A stretch of DNA of 64,000 nucleotides from Maribellus comscasis (GCF_009762775.1 NZ_CP046401.1:6646001-6710000); one strand, 5' to 3'. Positions 16,993 through 26,473 are shown, counted from the stretch's first letter. Made by a program: numbers and translations. Notes: generated by a model not told the origin, from the sequence alone.

Positions 16993-17544
16993 ATGAAAAT
17001 TAGAAGATTATTGCGCATTTTACATCGTGATTTTGGTTATTTTATTGTAGCAATGACAGTGGTGTATGGTTTATCAGGCATATTTTTAAATCACAGGCAT
17101 GATTTTAATCCTGATTACAAAATATTTATTACCGATTTTCAAATCACCGGAAATTTGAACGCCGATGCGAGCGTTGATGAAATCAAGTCGGTTTTAGAAT
17201 CACTCGACAGAAAGGTGGTCTACAAAAAGCATTATCTGAACAACCAGAGAATGATAAAGATTTTTATCGAAAATGGTGAAATTGTAATTAATCCGGAAAA
17301 AGGGAAGGGTACTATGCACTATTTGCAGAAACGTCCGGTAATATTCGAAATGAATAAATTGCATAAGGCATCTATTGGAACACTCTGGAAGTGGGTAAGT
17401 GATATTATGGCAACAGTTTTAATTTTCGTAGCTGTTTCCGGCTTATTCCTATTGAAGGGGAAAAGAGGTTTTAGTCGCTGGGGATGGTGGTTAACAATTG
17501 CTGGAATTGTTGTACCTTTGTTTTTCGTAATTGTGTACATGTAA
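16993..17544 (+). CDS. PepSY-associated transmembrane-helix protein
   Basis: 183 residues. Membrane helices are at about 17-35 (FGYFIVAMTVVYGLSGIFLN), 135-152 (ATVLIFVAVSGLFLL) and 162-182 (WWLTIAGIVVPLFFVIVYM). Between the first two is an extracytoplasmic PepSY-like domain (about 36-130), and NKLHKASIGTLWKWVSD precedes helix 2. The family includes small membrane proteins near iron uptake and respiratory genes, some related to ferric-reductase-like PepSY proteins. The function here is unknown. A lipoprotein gene follows after 19 bp and is probably co-transcribed. Confidence 0.8.
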   Translation: MKIRRLLRILHRDFGYFIVAMTVVYGLSGIFLNHRHDFNPDYKIFITDFQITGNLNADASVDEIKSVLESLDRKVVYKKHYLNNQRMIKIFIENGEIVINPEKGKGTMHYLQKRPVIFEMNKLHKASIGTLWKWVSDIMATVLIFVAVSGLFLLKGKRGFSRWGWWLTIAGIVVPLFFVIVYM

Positions 17545-17563
17545 ACCTTAAAATTATACGTAA

Positions 17564-18061
17564 ATGAGAAAATTAGCACTATTTAGTTTATTTGCCCTGT
17601 TTCTTTTTAGTTGTGGAAACAGCCCGAAAAATCAGGAACAAACAACAACTGCAGCTCCGGAAGTTGAAGCAGTTGTTTATTCCGTTGATGATTTATATAA
17701 AAATGCCGCCGATGTTGTTGACAAAGAAGTGGTTGTAAAAGGAACAGTTATGCATGTTTGTCAGCACGGGGGACAACGTTGTTTCCTGATGGGAAGTAAC
17801 GAAGAAATCAACATCAGAATCGAGGCCGGAGAAAAAATCGGGGCTTTCAGTCAGGAGCAAATGGGAAGCGAACTTGAAATTGTTGGCGTATTGAAAGAAG
17901 TTAAAACGGAAGCTGATGCACATAATCCGGGCGAACATGAAGCCGATTCGGAAGCAGAAGAAAATGCTGAAGTGGCACAGGCGCACAAAATTATAGCCGA
18001 GTCTCAGGATAAAGCTGAAATTGTCTATTTTATTGAAGGCGTTAAAGTAAAAGAGCTTTAA
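17564..18061 (+). CDS. OB-fold-like lipoprotein with conserved Cys/His strand
   Basis: 165 residues with a lipobox (LFLFSC17). After a Thr/Gln/Glu-rich linker, an OB-fold-like (tRNA_anti-type) domain spans about 40-110: VDKEVVVKGTVMHVCQHGGQRCFLMG, then IRIEAGEKIGAF and ELEIVGVLKEV. A Glu/Ala/His-rich loop (about 112-145) precedes a last strand. The VCQHGGQRC pair of cysteines with a histidine could hold a metal or a disulphide. It is co-directional with the PepSY gene, which suggests a shared envelope role, but no function is known. Confidence 0.75.
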   Translation: MRKLALFSLFALFLFSCGNSPKNQEQTTTAAPEVEAVVYSVDDLYKNAADVVDKEVVVKGTVMHVCQHGGQRCFLMGSNEEINIRIEAGEKIGAFSQEQMGSELEIVGVLKEVKTEADAHNPGEHEADSEAEENAEVAQAHKIIAESQDKAEIVYFIEGVKVKEL

Positions 18062-18086
18062 AAACAGAGCACTTAAGAATATTTAG

Positions 18087-18117
18087 AAAAAGCCGGTTTT
18101 TACAGCCGGCTTTTTTT
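18087..18117 (+). terminator. Intrinsic terminator after the OB-fold lipoprotein
   Basis: AGCCGG (18091-18096) pairs with CCGGCT (18106-18111) inside an A-run/T-run context ending in seven T residues. Confidence 0.85.
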
Positions 18118-18161
18118 ATCCCCTGTCCGAAGAAAATAAACAATATGATTTGGTTAAACTC

Positions 18162-19601
18162 CTATACTTCTCTCAATTTCCATTTGCCTTTTCTGAACAT
18201 AAAAAGGGCGATTAAAGCCAGCAGTGTTTCCGCAGCAACAATGGAAATACTGGCTCCGGTTAATCCCATTTTCATAACAATAGCCAGAAAATATGCCAAT
18301 GGAATTTCAAACAGCCAGAAGCTTATCAGATTTATCCGGGTAGGTGTGTTGGTATCTCCGCTGCCGTTAAATCCTTGTACCAGAACCATTCCCAGTGCAT
18401 AAAAGAGAAATCCGAAACTGATGATTCGCAATGCCATTGTTCCATTTTGAACAACAGCCGCGTCGGCTATAAACAGGCGAATAAAAAACTCGGGGAAAGC
18501 TGCAAGGAATACTCCCAAACTACCCATAAAAATCATGTTTATATAACCGGTGATCCACACCGAACGTTCAGCTCTTTCCGGTTGTTTCGCTCCCAGATTC
18601 TGGCCTACCAGTGTCGACGCTGCATTACTTAACCCCCAGGCCGGCAACAGTGCAAAAATAATTATGCGGATGGCAATGGTATAGCCTGCAAGTGCTTCCG
18701 GGCCTGAAACAGCAATGATACGAACCAGTAAAATCCAGCTCGATGTTGCTATTAAGTTCTGCAATATTCCGCCTCCGGAAATTCTGATAAGTTTTGCCAT
18801 CACATTTGCCCGTATTTTTAAACTGTGCCAATACAAACGGATACGGTGTTTTCCCCGAAACAGCAGATAGAACTGATAAATAACGGCCAAACCTCTTCCT
18901 GTTGTTGTTGCCACTGCTGCACCTGCCAGTCCCAGTTCAGGGAATGGCCCGTAACCAAATATTAACAGTGGGTCGAGAATTATATTTACAATATTGGCAA
19001 ACCACATTACGCGCATCGAAATTGCCGCATCGCCGGAACTCCGGAACACTGCATTTATGATAAAAAGCAGCATGATTACCATATTACTTCCAAACATAAT
19101 TGCAGGGAACATGTATCCTTCGGCAGCCATGCTGTCGGTAGCTCCCATTAATTTTAAAAACTCACCGGCAAACAAAATGCCTGGTATGGCAATACAAACT
19201 GAAATAATAACACCAACCATTATTGCCTGAAAAGCAACAACTCCTGCCTGCTTTTTGTTTTTTTCTCCAATCCGTCTCGAAACAAGTGCAGTTGTAGCCA
19301 AACTCAATCCCATTCCAATGGCGTAAACTACTGTCATTGCCGATTCTGTAATTCCTACAGTTGCCACGGCATCGGCACCGAGTTTTGAAACAAAGAAAAT
19401 ATCAACAACTGCAAAAACCGACTCCATTATCATTTCCAAAACCATTGGCACAGCAAGGATAAAAATGGCTTGTCCAAGGCTGGTTTCGGTAAAATCGCGT
19501 TCGGTTCCTGATATGGCTTCTTTTATATCCTGCCATATGACTTTAAAATCTAACTTTTTGAATCTCGTTAAAGACAAAACTTTTATTTTTTTGCCTGACA
19601 T
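18162..19601 (-). CDS. MATE family efflux transporter
   Basis: A 479-residue inner-membrane transporter with about 12 hydrophobic helices in two homologous halves. Landmarks are LGQAIFILAVPMVLEMIMESVFAVVDIFFVSKLGADAVATVG (about 43-84), LATTALVSRRIGEKNKKQAG (about 101-120) and NAASTLVGQNLGAKQPERAE (about 320-340). MATE proteins export cationic drugs or metabolites by Na+ or H+ antiport. A soluble N-terminal extension of about 40 residues precedes helix 1. It stands alone and converges on the OB-fold lipoprotein. Substrate unknown. Confidence 0.92.
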   Translation of the reverse strand: MSGKKIKVLSLTRFKKLDFKVIWQDIKEAISGTERDFTETSLGQAIFILAVPMVLEMIMESVFAVVDIFFVSKLGADAVATVGITESAMTVVYAIGMGLSLATTALVSRRIGEKNKKQAGVVAFQAIMVGVIISVCIAIPGILFAGEFLKLMGATDSMAAEGYMFPAIMFGSNMVIMLLFIINAVFRSSGDAAISMRVMWFANIVNIILDPLLIFGYGPFPELGLAGAAVATTTGRGLAVIYQFYLLFRGKHRIRLYWHSLKIRANVMAKLIRISGGGILQNLIATSSWILLVRIIAVSGPEALAGYTIAIRIIIFALLPAWGLSNAASTLVGQNLGAKQPERAERSVWITGYINMIFMGSLGVFLAAFPEFFIRLFIADAAVVQNGTMALRIISFGFLFYALGMVLVQGFNGSGDTNTPTRINLISFWLFEIPLAYFLAIVMKMGLTGASISIVAAETLLALIALFMFRKGKWKLREV

Positions 19602-19827
19602 GGTATGTGAAAATTATGAAAAAAAGGTGAATAAACTACTTGAAAAATCTCTCTGAACTGCTCTAGCACGGCAGCGTGGACATGACGGGAATGAAAATAG
19701 AGAGTTTCATCGTAGCTTTTTTAAATTAATAATGGTGCAAATATATAGAATTATTTTTTTGTAATTTTAGTTGTTCATTAAAAAATGGGAAATACAGCAA
19801 AACTTTTTATTCAGATGTGATACCAAA

Positions 19828-20694
19828 ATGAATAAATTTATACAAATAATATTTATTATCCTGACATTGTGGGTTTCTCTTTTTGTGCCGACGGCGCAGG
19901 CACAGATTAAAATTTCAGAAACTACATTTCAAAAACGGTTGCATTACAAAGTGGAAATATCAAATGCTACTTTTCTTATTGATAAATATTCTGGAGGGAT
20001 TTCATCTTTAACTGACAAACAAGGGAAAGATTGGATTCAGTGGAAGAGATTAGCTGAAGAAAAATATCCTGAATCGGCGGCGGGTGATTTCAGGGGAATG
20101 CCAAATTTTGTTTACGGAGGCGATGATAACGGAACCGGCCATCCCGGATTTGAAAAAGTAATGTGTTTTAAAGACGAAGAAAACCGGATTCGGATAAAAA
20201 GTTTGAATGGAAAATGGGAATGGCAATATGAGTTTTTCCGCAAGTATATGAAAGTCCAGGTTTTAAGCACTCCAGCCTCCGAACGAAATTATTGGTTCCT
20301 ATATGAAGGCGTCCCGGGAGGAGAGTTTAATCCTGAACGACAATATTGGGGAACACATAAGGGATTAAAAACATCAATGCCTGATTATTACAGGAGCGAA
20401 GAAGAATATGGAAAATGGGATTGGGTTTTCTTTGGGCATCAGAATTTCAAAAGAGTTTTGTTTTTGGTGCAAAAAAGAGCAGACAAGAATTCTGATACCT
20501 TTGGATTTTTGGGCGACTCGGACAACGGATTACAATCAGAAGATGGCATGGTTGTTTTTGGTTTCGGAAGAGGAAGAAATGCCACTCCGTTGCTTAATTC
20601 AAATCAAATATTTTATGTAGGTTTTTACGAAAAGCTTGTTGACAGTGATTCCTTTTCCAAACTGGCTTTGTATATTCAAAAAACAATTTTTTGA
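19828..20694 (+). CDS. Secreted protein of unknown function
   Basis: 288 residues from the ATG at 19828; an upstream TTG at 19771 would add 19 residues but lacks support. A signal peptide ends near PTAQAQ. The mature part is rich in Trp, Tyr and charged residues (EWQYEFFRKYMKVQVLSTPA, RNYWFLYEGVPGGEFNPERQYWGTHKG, WDWVFFGHQNFKRVLFLVQKR), which suggests a beta-sandwich such as a carbohydrate-associated domain. I do not recognise the family. It lies 63 bp before the GH127-like gene on the same strand, so a linked role is possible. Confidence 0.65.
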   Translation: MNKFIQIIFIILTLWVSLFVPTAQAQIKISETTFQKRLHYKVEISNATFLIDKYSGGISSLTDKQGKDWIQWKRLAEEKYPESAAGDFRGMPNFVYGGDDNGTGHPGFEKVMCFKDEENRIRIKSLNGKWEWQYEFFRKYMKVQVLSTPASERNYWFLYEGVPGGEFNPERQYWGTHKGLKTSMPDYYRSEEEYGKWDWVFFGHQNFKRVLFLVQKRADKNSDTFGFLGDSDNGLQSEDGMVVFGFGRGRNATPLLNSNQIFYVGFYEKLVDSDSFSKLALYIQKTIF

Positions 20695-20757
20695 GCCCGG
20701 ATGAACCGATTCAGTAGAATAATGTTACTAATGCTGAAACAGAACAATTGAGTTGTC

Positions 20758-21555
20758 ATGAATCGATTTTTGTATTTTTCCGTTATATTTTTTCTCCTTT
20801 CTTGTGGCAGAGAAAATCGCTTTCCTGAACCGGTTTCCGAAAAGGTATCTTTAGATCAGGTAAAAATACCCGGGCAGTTGGGGCTATCCAATCGCGATTC
20901 TAATTTAACTTTCGAAGAAAATGTGGGCTCCGGCGGGTATTTGAGAGAATTGAACCGGTTTCAGGAAATGTATCTTTCCAAAGATTCAAATTTTAACCTC
21001 AAAAATTTTGAAAAAGCCTGGAACGAAGTTGCTGCAAACATGAGTCATTCGAGATTAAATTTGAATGACGCGGTTTTGTGGTTTAGAATAACCGGAACTC
21101 TGATGCAGATTACGGGCAAAGCAAAATATGCAGAAGAAATGGAGAATATCGTTCTTAACGGTTTTAAAACAAATACAGAAGACGAATCCAAAGAAATTGA
21201 AAATTTAGTAGCTTCATACATATTTACAAAAAATGTAGACCACGTTCATATCAATCTTTTTGTTCCGGCTGAACTTCAATACGAACACACACTACACGGT
21301 AAAGTAAAAATAAAACAAGAAACCAACTTTCCTGATTCAGGAGATATTTCCGTGAGTTTTAGTATGGAAAAAAACCGGTATATTGAAGTTTTTGTTCGAA
21401 TTCCAAGCTGGGCCGACGGAGCTACAGTCACTGTTGAAGGTGTTAAATATACTGCTCCCGTGGGAGACTATGCATTTATTGCCAAAAAATGGCATGAAGG
21501 TGACGAAATAAAGATTCATTTTCCCAATAAAAACCAAAATTTGGCCGGATTATGA
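20758..21555 (+). CDS. Shrunken GH127/DUF1680-like lipoprotein
   Basis: 265 residues with a lipobox (FFLLSC16). The middle, LNDAVLWFRITGTLMQITGKAKYAEEMENIVLNGF (about 101-135), matches the helix region of DUF1680/GH127 beta-L-arabinofuranosidases. The end matches their C-terminal beta domain: VDHVHINLFVPAEL, VKIKQETNFPDSGDISVSF, RYIEVFVRIPSWADGATVTVEG, GDYAFIAKKWHEGDEIKIHFP. GH127 enzymes are about 600-700 residues, so most of the barrel, including the zinc-binding cysteine cluster, is missing. It may be a reduced binding protein or a decaying gene. It overlaps the convergent sdaA by 6 bp. Confidence 0.7.
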   Translation: MNRFLYFSVIFFLLSCGRENRFPEPVSEKVSLDQVKIPGQLGLSNRDSNLTFEENVGSGGYLRELNRFQEMYLSKDSNFNLKNFEKAWNEVAANMSHSRLNLNDAVLWFRITGTLMQITGKAKYAEEMENIVLNGFKTNTEDESKEIENLVASYIFTKNVDHVHINLFVPAELQYEHTLHGKVKIKQETNFPDSGDISVSFSMEKNRYIEVFVRIPSWADGATVTVEGVKYTAPVGDYAFIAKKWHEGDEIKIHFPNKNQNLAGL

Positions 21556-22755
21556 CTTTGGCGAAGCACTCCAGCGTGCCAGTCCTCCCAAAGAAGTCTC
21601 ACGGTAATTGCTCTGTAAATCTATTCCGGTCGTATACATGGTCTCAACCACCTCGTCAAAACTAATACGATGACGGCCATCTGACATTAATGCATAGGTA
21701 TTGTGTGAAACCGCACGTTCGGCAGCAAACGCATTTCTTTCAATACAAGGAATCTGAACGAGTCCGGCAACAGGATCGCAGGTTAGTCCCAGGTGATGTT
21801 CCAGTCCCATTTCAGCCGAATATTCAATTTGGTAGATTGTTCCTCCCATCAGTTGTGTAGCAGCTGCCGATGCCATCGCGCAAGCCGTTCCGACTTCTCC
21901 CTGACAACCAACTTCAGCGCCTGAGATTGATGCGTTGGTTTTAACAAGATTACCAAATAAACCAGCAGTGGCCAAAGCTCTCAATATGGCTTTTTTTTCT
22001 ATTTTATATACTTTTTTGAAATATTTCAGAACAGCAGGGAGCACACCACTTCCGCCACAGGTTGGCGCCGCCACGATTTTACCGCCCGAGGCATTTTCTT
22101 CAGAAACCGCCAAAGCATAAGAAAACAGTTGCGACCTTCGTTTAAAAGGAGTAGCAAAATTTTGCCCTTTTAAATAAAATGACTGTGCTTTTCGGGGAAG
22201 TTTTAAAATACCGGGAAGAACACCATCTTTTTCAAGACCATTTTTTATACTCGATTCCATTACATCCCACACTTCTTCCAAAAACGACCAGATTTCTTCA
22301 CCTTCATATTCGATTACATACTCCCAAAACTGTTTTCCGTTGGAATTACACCATTTTAGGATTTCATCCATATTTTTGTGTGGGTATATTTCCTTTGTTT
22401 CCGTTTCTGAAAAATCATCGATTATGGCACCACCTCCGATGCTGTATGCAGTCCATTCATCTAACAATGTACTCTCTTTGTTAAAAGCGGCAAATTTCAA
22501 CGCATTCGGATGTTTGGGTAAAAATACTTTGGGTTCCCAAAGTATTTCAAAATTTTCGTTTTTAAAGGTCTCCTGGATGACTTTATCTGTTAAATGGCCT
22601 TTCCCGGTGGCAGCCAAGCTTCCGAAAAGTGTAATTGCAAAACGACTGGCGCCTGAATTTTTCTGTAAAAATTGTTCAGCCGCTTTTTTCGGCCCCATAG
22701 TATGACTGCTTGAAGGACCATGACCTATTTTGTATATTTCCCGAATCGATTCCAT
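21550..22755 (-). CDS. sdaA: L-serine ammonia-lyase, iron-sulfur dependent, single chain
   Basis: Converts L-serine to pyruvate and ammonia with a [4Fe-4S] cluster. The 401-residue chain fuses the beta (about 1-150) and alpha (about 165-401) parts. It starts MESIREIYKIGHGPSSSHTMGP and has AAPTCGGSGVLPAVL, SGAEVGCQGEVGTACAMASAAA and LTCDPVAGLVQIPCIERNAF, which supply the cluster cysteines. Length is slightly under the E. coli enzymes (about 455). It is monocistronic, divergent from the aldose epimerase gene. Confidence 0.95.
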   Translation of the reverse strand: MESIREIYKIGHGPSSSHTMGPKKAAEQFLQKNSGASRFAITLFGSLAATGKGHLTDKVIQETFKNENFEILWEPKVFLPKHPNALKFAAFNKESTLLDEWTAYSIGGGAIIDDFSETETKEIYPHKNMDEILKWCNSNGKQFWEYVIEYEGEEIWSFLEEVWDVMESSIKNGLEKDGVLPGILKLPRKAQSFYLKGQNFATPFKRRSQLFSYALAVSEENASGGKIVAAPTCGGSGVLPAVLKYFKKVYKIEKKAILRALATAGLFGNLVKTNASISGAEVGCQGEVGTACAMASAAATQLMGGTIYQIEYSAEMGLEHHLGLTCDPVAGLVQIPCIERNAFAAERAVSHNTYALMSDGRHRISFDEVVETMYTTGIDLQSNYRETSLGGLARWSASPKS

Positions 22756-22920
22756 ATTTCAATTTTAAAACACAAATCAATAACATTCCCGCGAAACAAT
22801 CAAAGATTTATGCTAAATGTATGTTTAATTAACGTTTTTAATAAGAATGAAAAAATAATCTTTTTTTGAAATTATCCGGCTATTTCACGCTATTTTGTAT
22901 TTTTAATCCAAAATTTTTTA

Positions 22921-24054
22921 ATGATTATGAAAAACCTAAGCCTGATATTATTAATTGCCTTTTTTGCAGCCTGTGATTCTTCAGAACAAAAAAGTATTGA
23001 AATGCCTTACAAAAAATCTGATTTTGAAAGTATTATTGACGGAAAAACAACTCGTGCTTTCACAATGGAAAATGACAATGGAATGGTGGTTGTGTTAACC
23101 AACTATGGTGCTAAAATTGTATCGATTTATGTGCCCGATAAAAACGGAAATTATGCTGACATTATGCTGGGTTTTAAATCGGTCGATGATTATCAACAGT
23201 ATGGAGCAAGCCATGGAGCTGTGGTTGGTCCGTTTGCGAACCGAATTGCCAATGCGCAATTTACCATCGACGATGAAACTTATCATTTCCCTGTAAACAA
23301 CGGGGAAGCTTGTTTGCACTCTGGCCCCGATAGTTGGTATCGAAAAGTATGGGATTATGAAAAAAACGGAAACGTTACTGTTTTTAGTCTTGAAAGTCCT
23401 GATGGTGAATTTGGCTTCCCAGGTAACAAAAAAGTGAGTGTAACCTATACATTGACCGACGACAATGAACTCAAAATAGATTATAAGTTAACTACAGACA
23501 GAGCTTGTCATTTTAATTTAACCAACCACAGTTATTTTAATTTACGGGGTGAAGGAAACGGCGATATTCTTGACCATGTTTTGGTTATTAATGCCAACCA
23601 ATCAACACCGGTTGCCGACGCAGGAATGATTCCAAGCGGCGAGATTGTTGATATTCGCGGAACGGCACTTGATTTTACAACGCCACATGCTATTGGAGAA
23701 CGAATCGAAGCAGACAATGAAATGCTAAAATACGGTTCAGGTTACGATTTTAACTATGTAATTAACAAAGAGGATGGCGAGCTTGCTTTTGCTGCCAGTG
23801 CTTTTGAACCGGAAAGTGGGAGATATATGGAAGTGTTTACCACCGAACCGGGAGTTCAGCTTTATACCGGCAATCATCTGAAAGGGACCGAAATTGGCAA
23901 AAGTGGTGTTGCTTATACAAAACGTACTGGTTTTTGTCTGGAAACTCAACATTTTCCCAATAGTCCGAATCAACCTGACTTCCCTTCTACTTTATTACAA
24001 CCAGGTGAGGAATTGAATTCCACAACGATTTACAAATTCTCAGTAAAGGAATAA
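22921..24054 (+). CDS. galM: Aldose 1-epimerase (galactose mutarotase), lipoprotein form
   Basis: Interconverts alpha and beta anomers of hexoses. 377 residues with a lipobox (FFAAC) shortly after the start; an ATG at 22927 gives a more typical lipoprotein start (MKNLSLILL). Landmarks are VVVLTNYGAKIVSIYVPDKNG (about 58-78), GPFANRIANAQFTI (about 102-115), the acid His in LTNHSYFNLRGEG (about 202-214) and the base Glu in FCLETQHFPNSPNQPDFP (about 338-355). The lipid anchor places it in the periplasm, suiting imported oligosaccharides. It is monocistronic, followed by a terminator. Confidence 0.93.
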   Translation: MIMKNLSLILLIAFFAACDSSEQKSIEMPYKKSDFESIIDGKTTRAFTMENDNGMVVVLTNYGAKIVSIYVPDKNGNYADIMLGFKSVDDYQQYGASHGAVVGPFANRIANAQFTIDDETYHFPVNNGEACLHSGPDSWYRKVWDYEKNGNVTVFSLESPDGEFGFPGNKKVSVTYTLTDDNELKIDYKLTTDRACHFNLTNHSYFNLRGEGNGDILDHVLVINANQSTPVADAGMIPSGEIVDIRGTALDFTTPHAIGERIEADNEMLKYGSGYDFNYVINKEDGELAFAASAFEPESGRYMEVFTTEPGVQLYTGNHLKGTEIGKSGVAYTKRTGFCLETQHFPNSPNQPDFPSTLLQPGEELNSTTIYKFSVKE

Positions 24055-24078
24055 GCAAGGATATAAAAAATAGATTAT

Positions 24079-24113
24079 AAAGTCCGGAGCGATTGTTACC
24101 GGACTTTTTATTT
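24079..24113. terminator. Bidirectional intrinsic terminator
   Basis: AAAGTCCGG (24079-24087) pairs perfectly with CCGGACTTT (24099-24107), 11-nt loop, then TTATTTTTT. It separates the convergent epimerase and VOC genes. Confidence 0.85.
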
Positions 24114-25175
24114 TTTCACACGTTTAAAGCGAAATAATTTTAACATCCAGTTCGGGAGGGGATGGTTTCCTCTTTTTCTGAAATCAAGGTACCAGTTCAG
24201 CTTTTTCATAAGAGGTATTCTGTGGGTTTCCACAAATTCAATCAGTGTTCCTTCCGGCGCCTGAATATAGGCAAAATTACCTGCTGCTTCACCCATATCG
24301 AACGATTCCAGGGCTTTTGCACTGTCAACGGTAAACGGATGTCCCATTCCCTTTACTTTTTCTCTGAATGCGTCCATTCCGTTTATGTCAAAACAAAGAT
24401 GAATAAAACCCGGGTCTCCCCATATTCTTCCTTCATAGATATCTTTGGGGGCTCCTTCCAGAGCCTGCACCAATTCAATAACCGACTGCCCAAAGAACGG
24501 ACTAAAAGCACCACTTTTGACATCGGAGTGTTTTAACAAAACTCTTCTGAATTTTTTATCTCCGCCTTTAATCCCCCTAAAATCTTCAAAGACACCGGTT
24601 TTATCGTAAACAACTTTGTCGTACTGCAGAATATCCTGGTAAACAGGAAGACTTTCTTCCATATTTTTTACACCAATAACAGCGCCCAAAACTCCTCCGC
24701 TAACCGATTTTTCTTTTTTTCTGAAGACTTCCTTTTGATTTTTTATTTCCCACATGTTTCCATAAATGTCTTTCATGTAGAAATGATCATTTCCTGCAGG
24801 ATCTTTTTTTATTTTGGTAAGTAAATCCAAACCTTCGTCGGAAAATTTTTTGTAAGCGGATTTTACACTGTCAGTTTTTATCTTCCCCACATTAATACCC
24901 AAATCACCCAGTTGTATTTCAAAATCGGCAGTTTTGGGTTTTTTCCCTTTGTGCTGCCAAATTTCAAACCCTCCGCCACCTCGCATATTAAGTGCAAGAA
25001 CAGCGTGTCTGGCTCTTGGTTTACCATCGGTATGGGCCAGCATCAACTCCGCCACCGCTTCGTCTTCAAACATTCGTATGTCCATCGAAAAATGTTCTCT
25101 GTACCACTTCCACGCTTCGTGAACATCTTCAACTCCAACCCCCAACTGTTGTATTCCGTTAATTTTTACTACCAT
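24108..25175 (-). CDS. Two-domain VOC (glyoxalase/dioxygenase fold) protein
   Basis: 355 residues with two vicinal-oxygen-chelate domains: about 5-135 (GVGVEDVHEAWKWYREHFSMD to MKDIYGNMWEIK) and about 160-315 (AVIGVKNMEESLPVYQDILQYDKV to YIQAPEGTLIEFVETHRIP). Known VOC members include extradiol dioxygenases, HPPD and glyoxalases. The Glu near IEFVE and the His in FIHLCFDI are likely metal ligands in domain 2. Substrate unknown. An SDR gene lies 22 bp upstream on the same strand, so they probably form an operon. Confidence 0.85.
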   Translation of the reverse strand: MVVKINGIQQLGVGVEDVHEAWKWYREHFSMDIRMFEDEAVAELMLAHTDGKPRARHAVLALNMRGGGGFEIWQHKGKKPKTADFEIQLGDLGINVGKIKTDSVKSAYKKFSDEGLDLLTKIKKDPAGNDHFYMKDIYGNMWEIKNQKEVFRKKEKSVSGGVLGAVIGVKNMEESLPVYQDILQYDKVVYDKTGVFEDFRGIKGGDKKFRRVLLKHSDVKSGAFSPFFGQSVIELVQALEGAPKDIYEGRIWGDPGFIHLCFDINGMDAFREKVKGMGHPFTVDSAKALESFDMGEAAGNFAYIQAPEGTLIEFVETHRIPLMKKLNWYLDFRKRGNHPLPNWMLKLFRFKRVKK

Positions 25176-25197
25176 GTTTTACTTTCTTAAAATCGTA

Positions 25198-25992
25198 TTA
25201 CAAAGGTTTTACTCTTGACGACAACCTGTAATATAAAAATGGAAGAAATCTCCTTATATAAACCATAATTATTTCTTTTCCTCCCACCAGTATTTCCTTT
25301 TTTTCGCGTTTTAGTTTCTTGCAGATAATTTCAGCTGATTTCTCTGCCGACATTCCGTTACCTTGCCCGTCATCCATTGTCGCGTGTGTTTTTCCCTCTT
25401 TATTTATGGCATTTATTGAAATGTTTGTTTTTATGCGTCCCGGAATAATGATTGAAACTTTTATGTTATTTTGCACATTTTCGGCGCGTAAACTTTCAAA
25501 AAAACCATGTAAAGCATGTTTCGACGCCGAATAGGAAGAACGATATGGAAACCCAAATTTTCCCACAATACTCGAGGTAACCGCAAGATGTCCTCCTCCG
25601 CGTTGAATCATTTTAGGAAGAATGGCTTTGGTAAGCGCTATCGTCCCAAAATAATTGATCTCAAATATTCTACGATCAACAAACAAAGGGGTTTCACTTA
25701 CAAAAGAACGTTGACTGATTCCGCCAAAATGGTATAGTGCATCGATATTAATATCTTTAGAAAAAACTTTATTTGCTGCTTCTTCAACCGACTTCTCATC
25801 ACCTAAGTCAAAGGGTACAACAGTTGTTTTACTTCCGTTTTGTTTACAAACGAGTGCAACATTTTCGAGTTCCTCCTTATTTCTTCCGGAAAGAATAAGA
25901 TGTGATTTCTCCTCCGAGATTTTTAAAGCAACAGCTTTTCCAATTCCCGAGGATGCCCCGGTTATCCAGATAGTTTTTTTATTAAATTGCAT
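25198..25992 (-). CDS. Short-chain dehydrogenase/reductase
   Basis: 264 residues, classical SDR with a Rossmann fold. It has the nucleotide-binding ITGASSGIGKAVA (about 10-22), DLGD near 62, the catalytic Ser in VTSSIVGKFGFP (about 140) and YSASKHAL (about 153-160, Tyr and Lys). An Arg in SGRNKEE after strand 2 suggests NADP(H) preference (inference). The C-terminal part, REKKEILVGGKEIIMVYIRRFLPFLYYRLSSR, is like DltE/YqjQ-type membrane-associated SDRs acting on lipid or ketone substrates. It is first in a likely operon with the VOC gene. Confidence 0.9.
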   Translation of the reverse strand: MQFNKKTIWITGASSGIGKAVALKISEEKSHLILSGRNKEELENVALVCKQNGSKTTVVPFDLGDEKSVEEAANKVFSKDINIDALYHFGGISQRSFVSETPLFVDRRIFEINYFGTIALTKAILPKMIQRGGGHLAVTSSIVGKFGFPYRSSYSASKHALHGFFESLRAENVQNNIKVSIIIPGRIKTNISINAINKEGKTHATMDDGQGNGMSAEKSAEIICKKLKREKKEILVGGKEIIMVYIRRFLPFLYYRLSSRVKPL

Positions 25993-26473
25993 TGTATAAA
26001 ATCAGCGCGTACGAAGATAATATAATATTTTTTTGAACCATGACGATTTTAGTTTAAGAAACGTTAAAGGGCTTTACTTGACTTAAACTTTACCGCTTGC
26101 CTTATTTTGTCACGATTTTTTTGAAGCATTTTCCAGGCGTCTTTTATGTGGATTCAACTTTTCCGACTTTCAATTTTTCAGTTCGTTTTTAACTCTCTAC
26201 CAAATGGGAATGGTAAGAATAAAAAGGAAACTTAAACTTTGAGAAGTGTTCAAAAAACGGGGGTACATTTTTTTTAATTGTCATCGTTTCAGAGGCAATA
26301 TTTTCAGATATTCCACAATTGTATCTATTAATTTTTATAGATCCGAAATAACAGTTTTTGCATTAACACTTGTTTTTAGCCGATTAAACATTTATCTTCC
26401 GTCAGGGTTTGATTTATACAAACTTGTAAAAACAAACCAATAGTTTTAAACCAACTTACAAGAACCTTTTAAA
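25993..26473. other. Gene-free AT-rich stretch before the beta-helix gene
   Basis: No coding sequence or stable RNA seen. CTTAAACTTT occurs twice (about 26082 and 26231), with the inverse AGTTTAAG near 26051, which could be regulator sites. No clear TAnnTTTG promoter was found. Confidence 0.4.

Noticed and set aside
18145..19656. Plus-strand hydrophobic frames opposite the MATE gene
   Set aside because: The complement of membrane-helix codons often gives hydrophobic frames; the MATE reading is clear.
24162..24536. Plus-strand frame opposite the VOC gene
   Set aside because: Shadow of the VOC protein; no start context or domain.
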